Shown: piece after piece, positions 14,001 to 27,000 of the stretch
How the letters are laid out: each line of letters begins with the position of its first letter
How positions within the stretch are numbered: the stretch's first letter is position 1
NCBI GenBank assembly: GCA_964035545.1
Contig: OZ037768.1
Location: 23,710,819 to 23,774,818, forward strand
Reading direction: 5' to 3'
DNA length: 64,000 bases
Origin: Bugula neritina
Lineage: Eukaryota > Bryozoa > Gymnolaemata > Cheilostomatida > Bugulidae
Position numbers and translations under genes: made by a program
Notes under the pieces: model-generated
Databases searched by the model: none
The model's input: the letters and a program-made list of their open reading frames with translations, nothing else
Told to the model about the DNA's origin: nothing

Positions 14001-14687
14001 TTCAAAGGTTTGTATGTGTAGCCTGTGCTCTAGGTTGTGAACTACGAGGGCAAAGGAAGAGGTGTTCAGGCTACCAAACCGTTTAAGAAGGGAGACTTTG
14101 TAGTGGAGTACGCCGGGGATCTGGTGGAGCTGAAAGAAGCCAAGTTCAGGGAAGAGACGTACCGGAAAGACACTTCCTGTGGCTGTTACATGTACTTCTT
14201 CAGCCACCGGGGGAAATCGTACTGGTGGGTTGATTTTTCTACCTTTTTTTTATTTTTCCTGTCTAAAGTTATGTATGTGTGTGTTGAGTTCATACTCCTA
14301 TTATTTGCGTTTTAAAACGCAGTATTTTTGTACTGAATTAAAAGAATTTGAATTGAATTTTAACTTTTGAATTGCATTTAAAGAAAAAATTTGATTAGAT
14401 AGCTGTGGACAGACAACTCTCACATTGCCAGTACTACACACATCCTGTTTCATCGTAGTCTGTGTTTCTATAGTATTGATGCGACGCGGGAGTCGGGAAA
14501 GTATGGACGTCTATTGAACCACAGCCGGACTAAACCCAACTGTGTCACTAAGACTGTTGAGATAGCCGAGAAGGCGTATCTGATATTAGTGGCCGCTAGA
14601 GACATCGCTGTAGGGGAGGAGCTCGTCTATGACTACGGGGATAGGAGTAAGGAAGCTGTTCAGAACAACCCTTGGTTGAAAGAATAA
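2010..14687 (+). CDS. KMT5A: KMT5A / SET8 / PR-Set7 histone H4-K20 monomethyltransferase, six exons
   Basis: Exons: 2010-2205, 2936-3197, 3427-3514, 13626-13685, 14034-14224, 14474-14687. All phases agree and the sum is 336 codons plus stop. The family monomethylates histone H4 Lys20 in the nucleus and controls chromatin compaction and the cell cycle. The SET domain fills about residues 203-336: GKGRGV, GDFVVEYAGDL, GCYMYFF, then CIDATRE, LLNHS (residues 279-283), the ELVYDYGDRS hallmark and terminal NPWLKE. Exon 3 encodes NHLVTDFFPVRKSSRK, the counterpart of the vertebrate PCNA-binding (PIP) degron with its Thr-Asp, two aromatics and downstream basic residues, which targets SET8 for CRL4-Cdt2 destruction. 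A second PIP-like stretch, NKKIIDYF, lies at residues 24-31. The N-terminus is basic and low in complexity. Intron 3 is about 10.1 kb and hosts antisense genes. The start is the first ATG of the long exon 1 frame; an upstream non-coding exon is possible. Identity is certain; the N-terminal exons are inferred from splice phases. Confidence 0.94.
3367..3402. repeat. (AGTTAT)n microsatellite in KMT5A intron 2
   Basis: About five to six copies of a 6-bp unit, 'agttat', lie a few tens of bases before the exon 3 acceptor at 3426/3427. Confidence 0.8.
4054..4927 (-). CDS. Unidentified coiled-coil-like protein nested in KMT5A intron 3 (terminal exon)
   Basis: An open frame of about 290 codons with coding-like composition on the minus strand. 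The exon appears to begin at an acceptor ('cctttacag' then GGTTAGC on the minus strand, 4927/4928), with the first ATG at 4918-4920 reading MQEKAKQRQLQREKYAKRG. That gives a 288-aa product ending at 4054. The N-terminus is a basic, Gln/Lys/Arg-rich helix. The middle is polar and Ser/Glu-rich. A second charged helical part (KFYSQYLRRRLEREYDKEL) follows, and the C-terminus is basic and His-rich (KAHEHVHRHIVAQEE). I do not recognise the family. The upstream acceptor implies at least one 5' exon, untranslated or coding, that I could not locate. The gene lies wholly inside KMT5A intron 3, antisense to it. No signal peptide or membrane segment is visible. A cytoskeletal or centrosomal role would be a guess from the coiled-coil character only. 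Confidence 0.6.
5265..5960. repeat. Diverged tandem repeats next to the Mutator-like element
   Basis: Three related segments of about 180-190 bp begin with variants of 'gaccatatcttgaaa' (near 5270, 5572 and 5765). At least two of them continue with 'ccaaatttcata', then 'ttttacta' and 'gtagcaaccgaaaa'-type words. They lie directly downstream (minus-strand sense) of the transposase and its decayed copy, and are probably non-coding parts of the same element or of a nested copy. Copies differ at many positions, so they are old. Confidence 0.6.
6030..6305 (-). pseudogene. Decayed second copy of the transposase C-terminal region
   Basis: The plus-strand sequence 6030-6305 aligns along its length with 6312-6595. 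Shared words include 'ctccag' near 6055 and 6340, 'agatctttttgtgggt' against 'agatcttttttgtgggt', 'cagtactattatcattgaatt' against 'cagtactaccatcattgaatt', and 'cagaacagctgacaac' against 'cagcacagttgacagc'. It is therefore a tandem, more degenerate duplicate of the transposase 3' end. It has no intact frame and is not a gene. Confidence 0.75.
6333..8318 (-). pseudogene. Mutator-like transposase with one in-frame stop codon
   Basis: Two abutting frames read as one protein: 437 codons (8318-7005), a TGA stop, then 223 codons (7004-6333). There is no frameshift. The first part starts MPKVKKRQFRGNQYRK, as is usual for metazoan Mutator-like domain proteins, and continues through a Thr/Ala/Ser-rich low-complexity stretch. 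A putative zinc-binding section with CHSGIVPAFDFTCSVCG follows. Next come the catalytic-looking SCDGTWQRRGF and LGDGDSKSY motifs, each with a candidate acidic residue, and between them a Cys/His cluster (YCFTCASHKD, HSCVKNHEGSAGG). The second part has KYKGIGGSGKLHKAAIKRIQ and CLHGGTQNNNESFHRIIW, whose Glu is the likely third acidic residue. The stop lies just after ECVGHVQK. A C-to-T change at a CpG in an arginine codon would explain it, but that is inference. Single-nonsense decay suggests a fairly recent insertion. Confidence 0.85.
9210..12557 (-). CDS. Protein with two tandem cyclic-nucleotide-binding domains, nested in KMT5A intron 3
   Basis: Exons, in gene order: 12557-12437, 12121-11975, 11700-11336, 10902-10744, 10572-10330, 10157-10053, 9491-9210. 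Phases agree; 473 aa. The N-terminus, MATLNYKDVIKITTNLPAQR, leads into a CNBD: DTVVVKQGERGNAFYIILRG, then an acidic/basic insertion of about 90 residues in exon 3, then the phosphate-binding cassette FGELALQNSDNRREAS, which keeps Glu and an Arg. The second CNBD has GNPIIRQGQACNGLHFLVQG, another long basic insertion, then MFGDLEHVLGVHTYMQT and GPVKILHINKENLARLL. Its cassette lacks the usual Arg, so this domain may not bind cNMP. There is no kinase, GEF or channel domain. The arrangement is closest to CNBD1/CNBD2-like or RapGEF-type regulatory regions, but I cannot assign an orthologue. It reads antisense to KMT5A and lies entirely within one intron. Confidence 0.85.
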
Positions 14688-17600
14688 CTCAATAACTGCT
14701 AGTCATTCACCTCTAGCCATCCCACTGCCTGTTAAACCGACAGATCTGAGCCTGTTTTATGTCCGTCTTGCATGCCTTCAACTTTACTCCGTCTTTTAGT
14801 TTTAGTTTTACTTCAAAAACATTTTTAACTACTGATTCAGGCTTTGCACTGTACAGATTTATACATTTACACCTTTGTATGTATATATATACCATTTCAT
14901 TTTATTCATACTCAATCATATTATTTATTTTAAACTTAAAGATGTGCTCAGAATTCTGAGTTGTGTTCTCATGTCAAACCTGAGTAAGTTTCCTTTTTAG
15001 CTATAGAAATATTATACTATAATAAAACAATATTTCAAAGAAATACAGTAGCTGGGTTAAATTTTACAAAATGTAAAGTTTTTTAATGTAGATAGTTTTT
15101 ATCATTTTTCACTTGGATTACAATGATTTTGCTGACTAGTAACATCATTTGTGTTGTATTAAATAAATAATTTTCATGACATTCTATTCTAAAGAAATAT
15201 CTGTAAATGAATTTGCATGCTAATTTCTTTCAATAAAGTCTCGGGCTCCTTATATGAGCCCCAATTTTAGTGCAAAACTAACAAACGATTTTCAGCTTAG
15301 GTTTATGTTCACTAAGTCTTTGGATCTACTATCAGAGCCTATATACATGTTCAAAGTTCAAGAATTCTCACAAGAGATAAAATAGAAATAAAACTTTAGG
15401 CATGCATTAATTGAGAATCAAAATGTTTAAAATAAATTTGGTACAGTTATTCTCCTGTCTTTCATTGATCATAAGCTATAAGCAACTTAAAAGAGGGGCT
15501 CATTGTTTTGTGTGTATTAAGAGTTTCCCCCTCTCAATAGGGCAAAGTAGTTGCGGATAGTATCCGTTTCTACTAGCAACGTGCTATCCAATGGCGGTGC
15601 CAAAAATAGTTTACATGAACGATTTGGTAGCCTTTTCATTAAATCATGTGGTTATCTTCGACTAGTCATTTAGCAGTGTTGTTTTATTGAAAGCCTATAA
15701 TTTAAACTGTAGAATTACCAAAGTGTACAACAATATTATTGAGACGCTTTCACGTCCAAGTTAAAAAATATTTCTTTTAGCGGAAGACTTCTCACACATT
15801 CACTGTTCAGAGAAGCATGTGAGTTTTAATGGATAATAAATAATGTAATAATATCGTTAAACAATTGAAATATCAATCGTAATGACTTCAGTCAATTTTT
15901 TATGATTTATTGCCGGCGCTAGATTCTTTTGCTTGCAATCATAGTTTTGAAAATTATATTTTCATTTACTTGTTATATATGCTAATCTACGTCTAGAGTT
16001 CTAGTTATTCTCACAGTCACTCTGACTCCGAAACTCTGGACAGTAACTGTAAGTGTAAGATTTAAATATCACTCAATGTCAAACTTGATAGAAAACTACT
16101 TAATATTACTACTATTATTGAAGTGGCAAAAATAAAAAATAAATCTAGTTATTTGAACTGGCACCGATTGTTGAAAGTTAAACTACAATTATCTTTAAGT
16201 TTGCTTCTTCCATTAATTAACTTTAACGTAAGAGTAAGGTTTGTTTATAATTAATAATTAGTTGTAATTATGATTATTTTGCTTGTACACAGACCTATAG
16301 TTTAATGCAACATAATTGTATTTGTTTATTGTTCATAAAATGTTTTAAATTTTGTTATTTGTACCTCTTCTATTTTGATACTTATCTAACTTTAAGCGGT
16401 GATAGTATCACTCATAGTGACATTAAATTTAATAGTCATAGTTGAATAAATATAGCCATAGTGATAGTAATGCTGATACTATGAATTTACAGCAAACATT
16501 TTATCTAGTAGTAATGGTATTAGTAGTCATATGCAAACTCATTTACTCTATTTTGCAATACAGAGATAATTTGATTTCCAAATGCATGATTGTGATACTC
16601 ACAGGCTTAGTCATTGTAATCACTTGTCAAAAAGTGTTCACTGACTGCAACTATAGTTAATGGGTTAGTTTTAATGTTGGTCTGTGGTACTAAATTTTCA
16701 ATTAACATGTTTACAATAGTTTCGATTTGCTAGGTATTTTCCCTGCAGCTTTGGATAAACAGTAGATTTTTGCTTTACTTGAATTTCTATTTACTGGTCT
16801 TGTGTGTGTAAGATTTTTGCTCAAGCAGGCAATTTTCTATCCAAATACCTGCTATAATTTGAAATATAATATTAAAAACTTTAAAGCTGATTATATAGCT
16901 TGTTTGAATCATTTCAATTCATCTGACCAAAAGTAGCGTGAAGTATGTGGCAAATCCTTAACAGCCAACTCACTTTAGCATGTAGCTCTTATATAAAAGT
17001 AAAAAAGTATTTCATGGAGTGCTACAAGTGCTCCAGTCATCTTGAATTAGCCAACTTAATAACTTGTCTGCATAAAGACTTGAATGATAGGCAACTGTTG
17101 ATTTGACTAAGTTAGTTGACACGACAGCTTTGTGTGTATTTAGACCAAAGTATGCAGTGCTGTATCTATTGCATAACACTAGCAACTGGAAATGCTGACA
17201 TACAATTTAATTCTGAATATTGGATTCAATAATATCTGTTACTGGCTGTCTTTAGCAAGTGGCAATGTAGGATAGATTGTAGTGAATGCTTTTTCATCAT
17301 TTTTTTAAGCTCATGGACACAACAAGCAAATGTAATTTAGCAAATTTTCTCATTTTGTCATGCGTTACTTGAGTGGAAAACAAATTTTCAAGGTATTTTC
17401 AAGTTGAGTTTACTTTAGCACGTAGAAAGGCTGGTTGGCAACTTTTTTATCCAGGATTAGTAAGCTAGAGTCATTTTCTCTATTCTGTCATGCCATACTT
17501 TATATTTTTTATACAAGAAGTTGTATTTACCATTGTTGGTGAGTAAACCTTCAGTAAAGCTAGAAAATCATCAATATATGAAATTGAATTTCATTATATT

Positions 17601-18027
17601 CTGCAAAATTGAGTGTAAAGTATTCAAAATTATTCAGAGTTGTGCAAAACAATTATTTCTATAATTTATATGTTTCTGTAGTAAGACACCATATTGTCCT
17701 CTCGGGAATAGGCATGCAGTAAATGGAGTAATTGATAATCAGTGCCTTGGAGCACTCGTGGACCTACAGGGAGGTGAACCACCTCTATGTTACACTCTTG
17801 TTATCAGTGAAAACACTGAGCCTGCGTGCCATTGAATTCTCTCTTTGAGTTAAATAATGGTTACCTCATTAGCTTTGTTCTCATATATTATAATATAGTT
17901 TGTATTTTGTCTTATTCCAATAGAATGACTGACATTGTTTGCTTAAATAAAATACAGCTAAAGAATCGTGTACTCCTGTAGCCCAACAGTCATGTGAAAA
18001 TTCCTTGACAAGCAAGTCAATCTCAAA
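14688..18027. other. Intergenic region between KMT5A and the TTLL gene
   Basis: 3.3 kb of AT-rich DNA without a supported gene. It begins with the KMT5A 3' UTR. A short open frame at 16480-16660 is hydrophobic but has no other support. The last few hundred bases probably hold the TTLL promoter and 5' leader. No RNA gene or clear transposon was recognised. Confidence 0.5.
15232..15237 (+). terminator. Probable KMT5A polyadenylation signal
   Basis: A canonical AATAAA lies about 545 bases after the KMT5A stop, followed by T-rich DNA. An earlier AATAAA-like site near 15022 is an alternative. Assignment is by position only. Confidence 0.4.
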
Positions 18028-21000
18028 ATGCCAACTAAGCAAGCCGCAGCAAAGTCTGGTGACTCATCAAGCAGCAGCAGTGACTCTGAAGATGAACCGT
18101 CTGCTCCGTATCCGACAAATGGTGCTGACAATAACAAAGCTCTCTCATTGGTAGACGACTCCACCAACTCCGTCATCATCCCTCCCCCTGAGGCTGACAG
18201 GGGAGAGTCCGAGTCAGGTATGTTCTGTTTTTACTCAAACTGAAATATTTTATACTTATATATTGAGGTATTTCTACCTTGGAGTTTGTATGAAGTTGTA
18301 ATCAACGTATCTAAAATTTTATTCTATGTGGTGCACTCACTGTTCGAAAAAGACCCAAGTTAAAACAGAGTCTTCAAATTATGTAAACAAGCTGTATAGG
18401 ATATTTAAGCATTATTATTTTAAATTTCTATGCAAAAAATTACTTTGAAGTATTTCTGTATAAGTAAAGCAATATCCTGAAGACAAAACTATACCCCATG
18501 CGTTATATATATTTAATACAGTTATCCTGGTTCTAATAATAAGAGATATGTAGTGGCCAAGATAAGTTAAACGAGTCTAAAGTGGCTGAAATGGAGTTTC
18601 AGTAATATATGCCAAGTAAAAATACCGACAAAAGTTTTAGACTATAAAATTGGCCATGTTGTGCTGCCTGATTAGTGTGCTGGCTTTTCTAGAGTATACA
18701 TAATCAATTATATTACATAACAGCTGCAAGAGTAGCTCTTGAAACGTGCAAGATCTTTTTATCCTATAATTATTTGGCTCGCTGTATTGCTTGTTGCTAT
18801 GGAAACCGTTACTACGCATTTTCTTTGAGTTTATAAAATGAGTCTCAAGTGAATAGGTATATCTAGACCCATTTAAATTATACCAGCAATCATTATCAGT
18901 CTATTTGATATTTGTATAGTATTTTTGGACCAACTCAAGTAATAATACTAGAGAATAACACTTGAAGTAACACATAGCACTCTAGGTAAATGTTTTTCAG
19001 CTGTAAAATAATAATGCAGCTCCTCTGTTACACTTCATCATCCCAAAAGAATCATTTATATTACAATGTCTCCTTGTACACTTAAACTATATAAAGTTGT
19101 AGGAAGTTGGTAATAATTAAAAGCTTTTTTTCTACTCCTGTGTAAAATTAGTATTAAAGCTTTCTGTAAACTTGATGCTAAAATTTGATTCTATTTATTG
19201 ATAGTCTAGCCTGCTATGTTGTTGAATTTGCGAAAAGCAAAATTTAAACTTCCAATATCCCCTTAGATAAACTTTAGTTCAGCTACTAGTTGTTTGGTGA
19301 GAAGATTATGTTGAGTTTCCTTGTGGAATGTTTCAGTGTTTGGGGAGACGGACACTTACACCGAATGTACTGATACCACTCAAGGACCTAAGGCTAAAGG
19401 CACAACTGAAGAATTGGAGAGTGAAAATAAACCAAAGAAGAAAAGGAAGAAAAGAAAGTCAGTATTTAATAATTTATGGTGTATGACTTGTGTCTACATA
19501 CTCAGTACTACTTTCCCATGCAAGTGAATTTTTCCTTGGTGTATGGGAACAGTGTCAATCAACTGAAACCACAGCAATCATAGAACCATGTGGTTTTTCA
19601 TTCATATGGATCCTTTTGGTGTATGGGAACGTAGTGATACAGTGTCTTCATGAAGTATGAATCTGAAACTATTTAGTCAGCTGAAATTGAACCGCTATAA
19701 TCTGACTGCTCATAACTATAAATTCAATTTAATATTCCATTCTGTTTTCATTACATCAAGTAGATTCAAGTCTCTAATTAAAGAATTCGGATTTCTGTTT
19801 TATAATTAAATATCTTTCATGAAACCAGTGCTTGGGTCAAACTCCTGATTGTGTCCATCTTGTTGAACTGATATGTTGCTGGTATGTCAGCGTCTTGACT
19901 GCTGCCGGGTGGGTAAATGTCACAAACAGGAAGTTACATCATCATAATTATGTTCACTAGATGTCAAATGTACTGTTAGTTTTAAAAGATGGTTCAACCA
20001 CCCTCGCAGAACCACGGCGGTGAAAGGTGACCACCACCACCACTCTTCCATCAAGAAATTGACTTAGATTTGAATAACAGCACATGTACACTACTTGCTC
20101 TTCAAAAGCACATAAAATAAATTGGAGCTCTTGTTTATAACTCATGCAAAGTGTTTAAGTATTATTTATTATGTTGTATTTTTATTTTAGAATATTGAAC
20201 ATTTGCACTGCGGCCTGCAAGTATGAGTGCAGTAAGTATTAGATACATGTTATAGTAAGTGTATACGTGTTATAGTAAGTTATATATATATGTATAATAA
20301 TATAGTAAGTTATATATGCACGTTATGTGAACATTTGCCAATTTCAAGTCCACATCCCTTTCTTATCTCACATAATTTGATTTTTATATTTGCCTTTTCA
20401 ACTTTCTCTTTACATTAGGACTAAAAGATAAAGTGTTTTATATTAACAACTGCTGCTGTTTTGTTCAGGTCAGCTTATGTAAACAGTGCTGACTTTACCC
20501 AGCATGTGTAGGTGAATGTTTTCTCTCTGTTTGGTCACCATCCGCTAATGCGTTAACAATGGTTCAGCAATTTCAGATCTATTCTGGTCTTTGCTTCTCC
20601 TAATTCAACATTTCCTGAGAGTGCTGCACCAAAGTGACACATTTTCCTGTGACTGAAGCTCAACGCAATTATTACAATTTGTTGCCATTAATTAGCCATT
20701 TCTATTGGTCAATAGTTGTACATGAAGACATCTTTTGTATCTGTTGCAGTTCGACGAATGGCTAAGAAGTTTGGGTTCCGAGAAGTTGGTGAGGACGAGG
20801 AGTGGAACCTTTACTGGACAGACTATTCGGTGGCCCTGGAGAGGGTGATGGAGATGAAACGATACCAGGTACTTCAGTAAAGAGTTTATTTCACTAGCAA
20901 TAAACTGTGTATTTTATTATCAATAAGTGTATTTCACTCCCAATAAAATAGGTGTTTTATATTTTTTATAAGCATTCTTTATTTTTCAAGAAAAAATATA

Positions 21001-24000
21001 TGCATTTCTGTATTTGATATTCAACTCACATGCTGAATTGGATAACAGCAGTAACTATTGCATAATGTTTACATAATTATCAGAATTTTGTGTGTAACTA
21101 TATATACAGTCACAGTACTGAGTATAACTCTATATACAGTCACAGTACTGAGTGTAACTCTATATAGTCACAGTACTGAGTGTAACTCTATATACAGTCA
21201 CAGTACTGAGTGTAACTCTATATAGTCACAGTACTGAGTGTAACTCTATATACAGTCACAGTACTGAGTATAACTCTATATACAGTCACAGTGCTGAGTA
21301 TAACTATATATACAAGTCACAGTACTGGGTATAACTCTATATACAGTCACAGTACTGAGTGTAACTCTATATAGTCACAGTACTGAGTGTAACTCTATAT
21401 ACAGTCACAGTACTGAGTATAACTCTATATACAGTCACAGTACTGAGTATAACTCTATATACAGTCACAGTACTGAGTGTAACTATATATACAGTCACAG
21501 TACTGAGTACATGAATCTTGTTACATCATCAATTAGTTTGGCTTATCAGTAACCAATTTCCTGTCAATATGTAAATTTATCAATGAAATCACTTAAAAAC
21601 AAACACTATACAGTTTATGCATTTGATTAAACCTGCAGTGTTTAGAACTTAATTGCTGTTTAAACTTCAAAGCTTAAAAATTAACTTAAGAATTACTTTG
21701 CCATATGGCTGTTGATTCTCAATTGTTGATGAATGAATACATAGCTGTGCGTAGACAGATTATAAATTAATATATTCACCATTAGAACTGGTAATTCTGA
21801 TTCAACTCTGTAGAAAATCAACCACTTTCCTGGCATGAGTGAAATCTGCAGAAAAGATTTGTTATCAAGAAACCTTAACAGGATGTCTAAACAGTTCCCC
21901 AAAGACTACAATATCTTCCCTCGATCTTGGGTACTACCTGCCGAGTGAGTTTGTTACCTGCGCTGTCTATTCTACTGGGGCTATAGTTTACCTGCGCTGT
22001 CTATTCTACTGGGGCTATAGTTTACCTGCAATGTCTATTCTAATGGGCTATAGTTTACCTGCACTGTCTATTCTAATGGGGCTATAGTTTATCTGCACAG
22101 TCTATTCTACTGAGACTATAGTTTCATTACTCAAAAGGTCCAATAAACAAGTTGTTCGAATTAGGAATTGTTTTCGTTTGAATTGAAATTTTCAAAAACT
22201 TTGCTAATGTTTTTATATTTTTTTATTGCGGGATTTTATCCTATATATATATTTTTTTCCGGTAATATTATTTTGTTATATTTTTATTGTATCATATTTT
22301 ATTCTTTTCATTTAGTTGCTAAAAACTTCTATAGACACTAGTTGGTGTGATATTTTTAGTTACGGCGACTTCCAGAGTTACTCCAGACAGAAGAAGAACA
22401 AGACGTACATTCTGAAACCGGCCAGTGGCTGTCAGGGCAAGGGAATCTGGATCACCAAGAATGTGAAAGATATCAAGGCCCACGAACACATGGTCTGTCA
22501 GCAGTATCTGTCAAAGGTCAGCATCTCTACTTCCTGTTTACTTTCTTCAAACTAGATTTAGCTCGATGACCCCGGCACCTCCTTCACTGCTAGCGGAAGT
22601 TTAACTTCAAGCAAAGCATTTTACACCCTCTCTCTTCTGATATTACTATTTTCAGTTCTGCAGGGAATTTTCCATCTTCTTCATTGTAATCGTGAGTGTG
22701 ATGTGTAAGTAATGATATGAAAGAGACTGTAAGTGTAATATGTAAGAAGTTGTAATGTTGTCTTTCAGCCCTTCCTGATTGACGGATTTAAATTTGACTT
22801 CCGTCTGTATGTTTTGGTGACGTCATGTGACCCGCTCAGGATCTTCACGTTCAAAGATGGCCTGGCAAGATTCGCTACAAAGCAATATCACGATCCCACC
22901 AACGGCAACACAGTAAGTGTATTCAGTACATACAGTAAGTATATACAGTAAGTACACACAGTGAGTACATACAGTAAGTGTATACAGTAAGTATACACAG
23001 TAAGTACATCTAGTAAGTGTTACATTCTGTTTCCAGGACAACGTGTTTATGCACCTCACGAATTATGCAATCAACAAGACAAGTGACGACTTCGTCCGAG
23101 ATGACGAGGAGGGGGGAAGTAAAAGGTGAGCTATCATCAAGTATTGTAAGGTGTCAGCAAGAGCTTGAAGTTTCTCAGAAAGTCAGTTTTACAGCATTAA
23201 GAACCTCTTTGCAGTACTAATAAGTTGCAATGCATAAGGATTGGTACTTTCGAACTGCTGAGTATTTGTGTGCGGCAAGCACTCGCACCTTGATGTACCT
23301 TCACTCAATCAATAGTGTATTTATAAGCTGAACTCTTACACTGTTACTATTCTGGTACATGGACGACAGGCTGTGCATGTGTAGGTGGCTGCCTGTGACG
23401 CAATGTCATAATCGCTCACCAACTATAGCTAGCTGATAGTATCAAGTATTGATCTCTATTGTTGGGCTGAAGCAGCGTCTTTTGTGTTTCTCATTGTTAT
23501 TTATAAGTCAATAATTGTCTTATGATAGCTGATACTCTGTCTCTTTGCTCAGCTTAATTAATTTTCAATAATTTCTGTCTAACATAAACAAGTCAGGTCC
23601 TAGCTGCTGGCATATCTCATTCCCAGGTGTGGGTATAGCTGCTGCACCTGTTTTATCAGGGGCTGACAATCTATGATGCCTAAAAATATATGTTTTTGAA
23701 ATTCTAATAGTAATAGAATTTGGAAAAGCCTGTGTTCTAGATGAAAAATGTAGTAAAAGTAGTTATTTTTTGTGAGAATAATAACCCTCACCCCAAACCA
23801 AAATCATCAAAATAATTAAAGAACTTGGCTATTAAAATTTCTTCATTTCTGCACCGAAATGAATTTCCTGCCACTCTTAATTTATATAGAATAATGTTTG
23901 AGATATCAAAGCTATAATAAGCCAAAGGGATTTCAACAAACTTACACCAGCAAACCCCACTACTTCCTGTACTTAGAGTATCGCTTGTATCTCCTTGCAG

Positions 24001-27000
24001 ACGTATCACAACGATCAACCGCTGGTGGGCGGAGAATGGCTATGACCTTGACAAGATCTGGGCGGACATTGACGACGTCGTCATCAAGACTCTGATCTCT
24101 ATCAACGAAATACTCACTCACAACTATAGAACCTGCTTTCCTAATCACGTCAGAGGCTCGGCCTGCTTTGAGATCCTAGGCTTTGATGTGATGTTTGACA
24201 GGAAGTTGAAGCCCTACGTTGTAGAGGTCAGTGTTGTTTCCTGTCGTCTGCAGGGATCTCCCTTGTTTCCTGTTTATTCTAATAAACTTGTTTTAATAAC
24301 TCTATTTGCAGTTATTATCTCGTGAACACAGCATTTCAAACTGGTTTATATATTAACATATAAATATTGTATTATTATAATATATTTTATTATGGTACAT
24401 CATTTCTCATTATTTGTACCACTGTTGGTTTTAAATTTTCTGGATGGAGCTATCTGGTGATGAAACGTTTACCAACACAGCTGCCTGGCAGCATATGTAA
24501 GATCCAGTGGTGGTGTTAGTATCCCACCTGGCAGCATGCAGTGGTGATGTTAGTATCCCACCTGACAGCATGATGTGGTGGTGTTAGTATCCCACCTGAC
24601 AGCATGATGTGGTGGTGTTATTGCACTGGCTGTTCTATAAGCTAACACACTTGTAGGTATAGTTGCTCACGGTCTAGTTCATTGCGGAGTTATTTCAGTG
24701 AAATTCTCTTTCAAACTCTTATATAATAGTATAAATGGCAGCATTCATTAAATCCGCCTTTTTGTCATAAAACACAAAAACAATGTGAGTGCATAGAGAG
24801 AGGTGTTTAGTGGAGTATAAACGATTATGTAACCTCGGCCAGCCTTCAGTGTTTAACCTCTTTGTTTTAGTCCAGTGAAGCCGAACTCCCAGTGATCTGA
24901 ATTATACTGTGCTAGTAAATGCTAGTGCAGTGTACTGTGTGCAGCCAGCCATGGGTTTACAAGTTGGCATGGCAAACTCACTGGTCTAAACTAATACTCA
25001 CATAAATATTGTAAGATCCACTGCTACTCCAAAGTTGCTGCGGTTGAGCTTAGAAACCAGTGAAATAAAAATTATTTAAAGATGTTGGAATTAGTTCCTA
25101 ATTCTAGTATTTTAGTTGAAAACATTAGTTAGGACAACTCCCAAATTTTAACTGTTAATTAACTGTTACTACTTACAAAGGAATGTTGGTAAGTTGATGC
25201 AGTTAGAGTACCGTGTCCAATAACTCTGACTCATACCTAGAGTCACTCTGAGTAACCTAGTGGTGACTCATCCGACTAACTTTATTTTGATCTCAGTAGC
25301 ATTAGTAGTATTAGTATAAAGCTATTTATTATCACTGGTAGAACTAGTAGAGCTACTAGAATTTATAGAACTACTACTAGTTATATTAGCTTGTTAGTTT
25401 TACTTTGATTAAATCAGTCATTTTGGTTTCATTAAAAAAAAATTCTGCAGGTGAACCACTCGCCTAGTTTTCACACAGACGCAATTCTAGACAAGGAGAT
25501 AAAGGAAGCACTTGTTTATGACTCCATGACACTTATTAACTGCGGAGCTGTCGACAAGCGCAAGTGTATTGAAGAAGAGCGCAAGCGGATTAAAGACCGT
25601 CTGTTCAACAGAGGTCCAAACAAGAAAGAGACAAAGTAATCAGTTGAATTTACTTTTCCCTTCCATTAAGTAATGTATAACGGCAACAATGATATGGGTA
25701 GACAAATTCTAATGTTTGTTTTCAAGTTATTATTTTGTCTGATAAATGTAAATTTTTATTGTTTTAGTATTATATTGGTTATGTTTTTTTGTAAATTTCG
25801 AAGTTATTAGCCTTTTTAGGGTTTGTCTTTTGAAATCATTGATTGGGAATTTCAGTCCACGTCTGCATCTTATGTCTGTATCAAAGTGTGATATTTTTTT
25901 GTAATGAAGTCTCTTTGCCTATGAATATTTCTTGACACTTTTCTTGAAAATTCAGAGAAGAATTAGAAGTGCAACAAGCAGCCTACCTCAAGTCACTGGA
26001 TAAGTTTGAGTTGGAACACCTCGGAAGTTTCCGGAGAATTTACCCTCGACCCGGCATGGAATACTACGAGAAGTTCTTCCATTCTTCTGGCTCCTTGTTT
26101 CAAGAAACGGCAGCGTATAAAGCGAGGAGTGAGGCAGCAAGGTATGCTGCTTTAGTTAAATTTTTTTCTATAAACCTACTTTTTGTAAACTTACTGCGCT
26201 TGTCAAAAGAATTTAGCGGTAAAAAAGTTACCTATAATTATAATATTTTATTTCATTTTCTTGTGTAACTTTTTCAATCCATATTTATTGTTTTTAGGTT
26301 GCAAAGAGAAGAGATTAGACAGAAACAGGAAAAACTCGACTCTATTCTCAAAAAAAAGAAAACTGATTTAGCTCGTCCAGAGAGTCCTGGTGGGACGAGA
26401 CGGCGAATCAAGCGGCCCGTACTCAACTCTAGGCGCTTGGCCCAAAGTCAACCTCGACTAGCAGAAGGCAATGTAAGAATTGAGATACGGGATCATGTTA
26501 CTCTGAAGGATCTTTGTGTTGCTTGTTAACTGATTTCATGATCACCGACTGAAGCTGTGATTCAACTGTTTCGGTGTTGTTTGCAGACGTCAGCCACTCC
26601 CGTACTCTCATTAACTAACATAGACACGATGCGGCCACTAGACATCGCCGAGGAGGAAGAGCTGGAGAGGATAAGTGGACTCTTGCAGAGAGACAATCTG
26701 GTCAGGGGGTTGGGGATTGTGGAGCACGTGTATCGTATGCTACACTGCACTCCCGGAACCATCAGTAACCATCGGCCGCAGGTACACTCGCTCTATATCC
26801 TGATTTTACCTGCAGTGTACTAACGCAGCACCTCCAACTGCACAGGTGTACTAATCATTCTTGCTTTCCCTGCTTCAACTTGATATAGAAAGGTTGTTGT
26901 GTTGTCTGGCATGAGAAATGTCACCTTGACCCATATTTGTGAGATGCGTTTGAACTTGATGTGATGTGTTATGAGTTATAATATGTAGACCTTTACCTAG

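Noticed and set aside
16480-16660. 60-codon hydrophobic open frame starting MNLQQTFYLVVMVLVV
   Set aside because: Short, in AT-rich intergenic DNA, with no splice, family or conservation support; A/T-rich codons give hydrophobic residues by chance.
21091-21509. CRISPR-like look of regularly spaced repeats here and at 33936, 38986 and 55960
   Set aside because: The units are head to tail without unique spacers, in a eukaryotic intron context; they are minisatellites.
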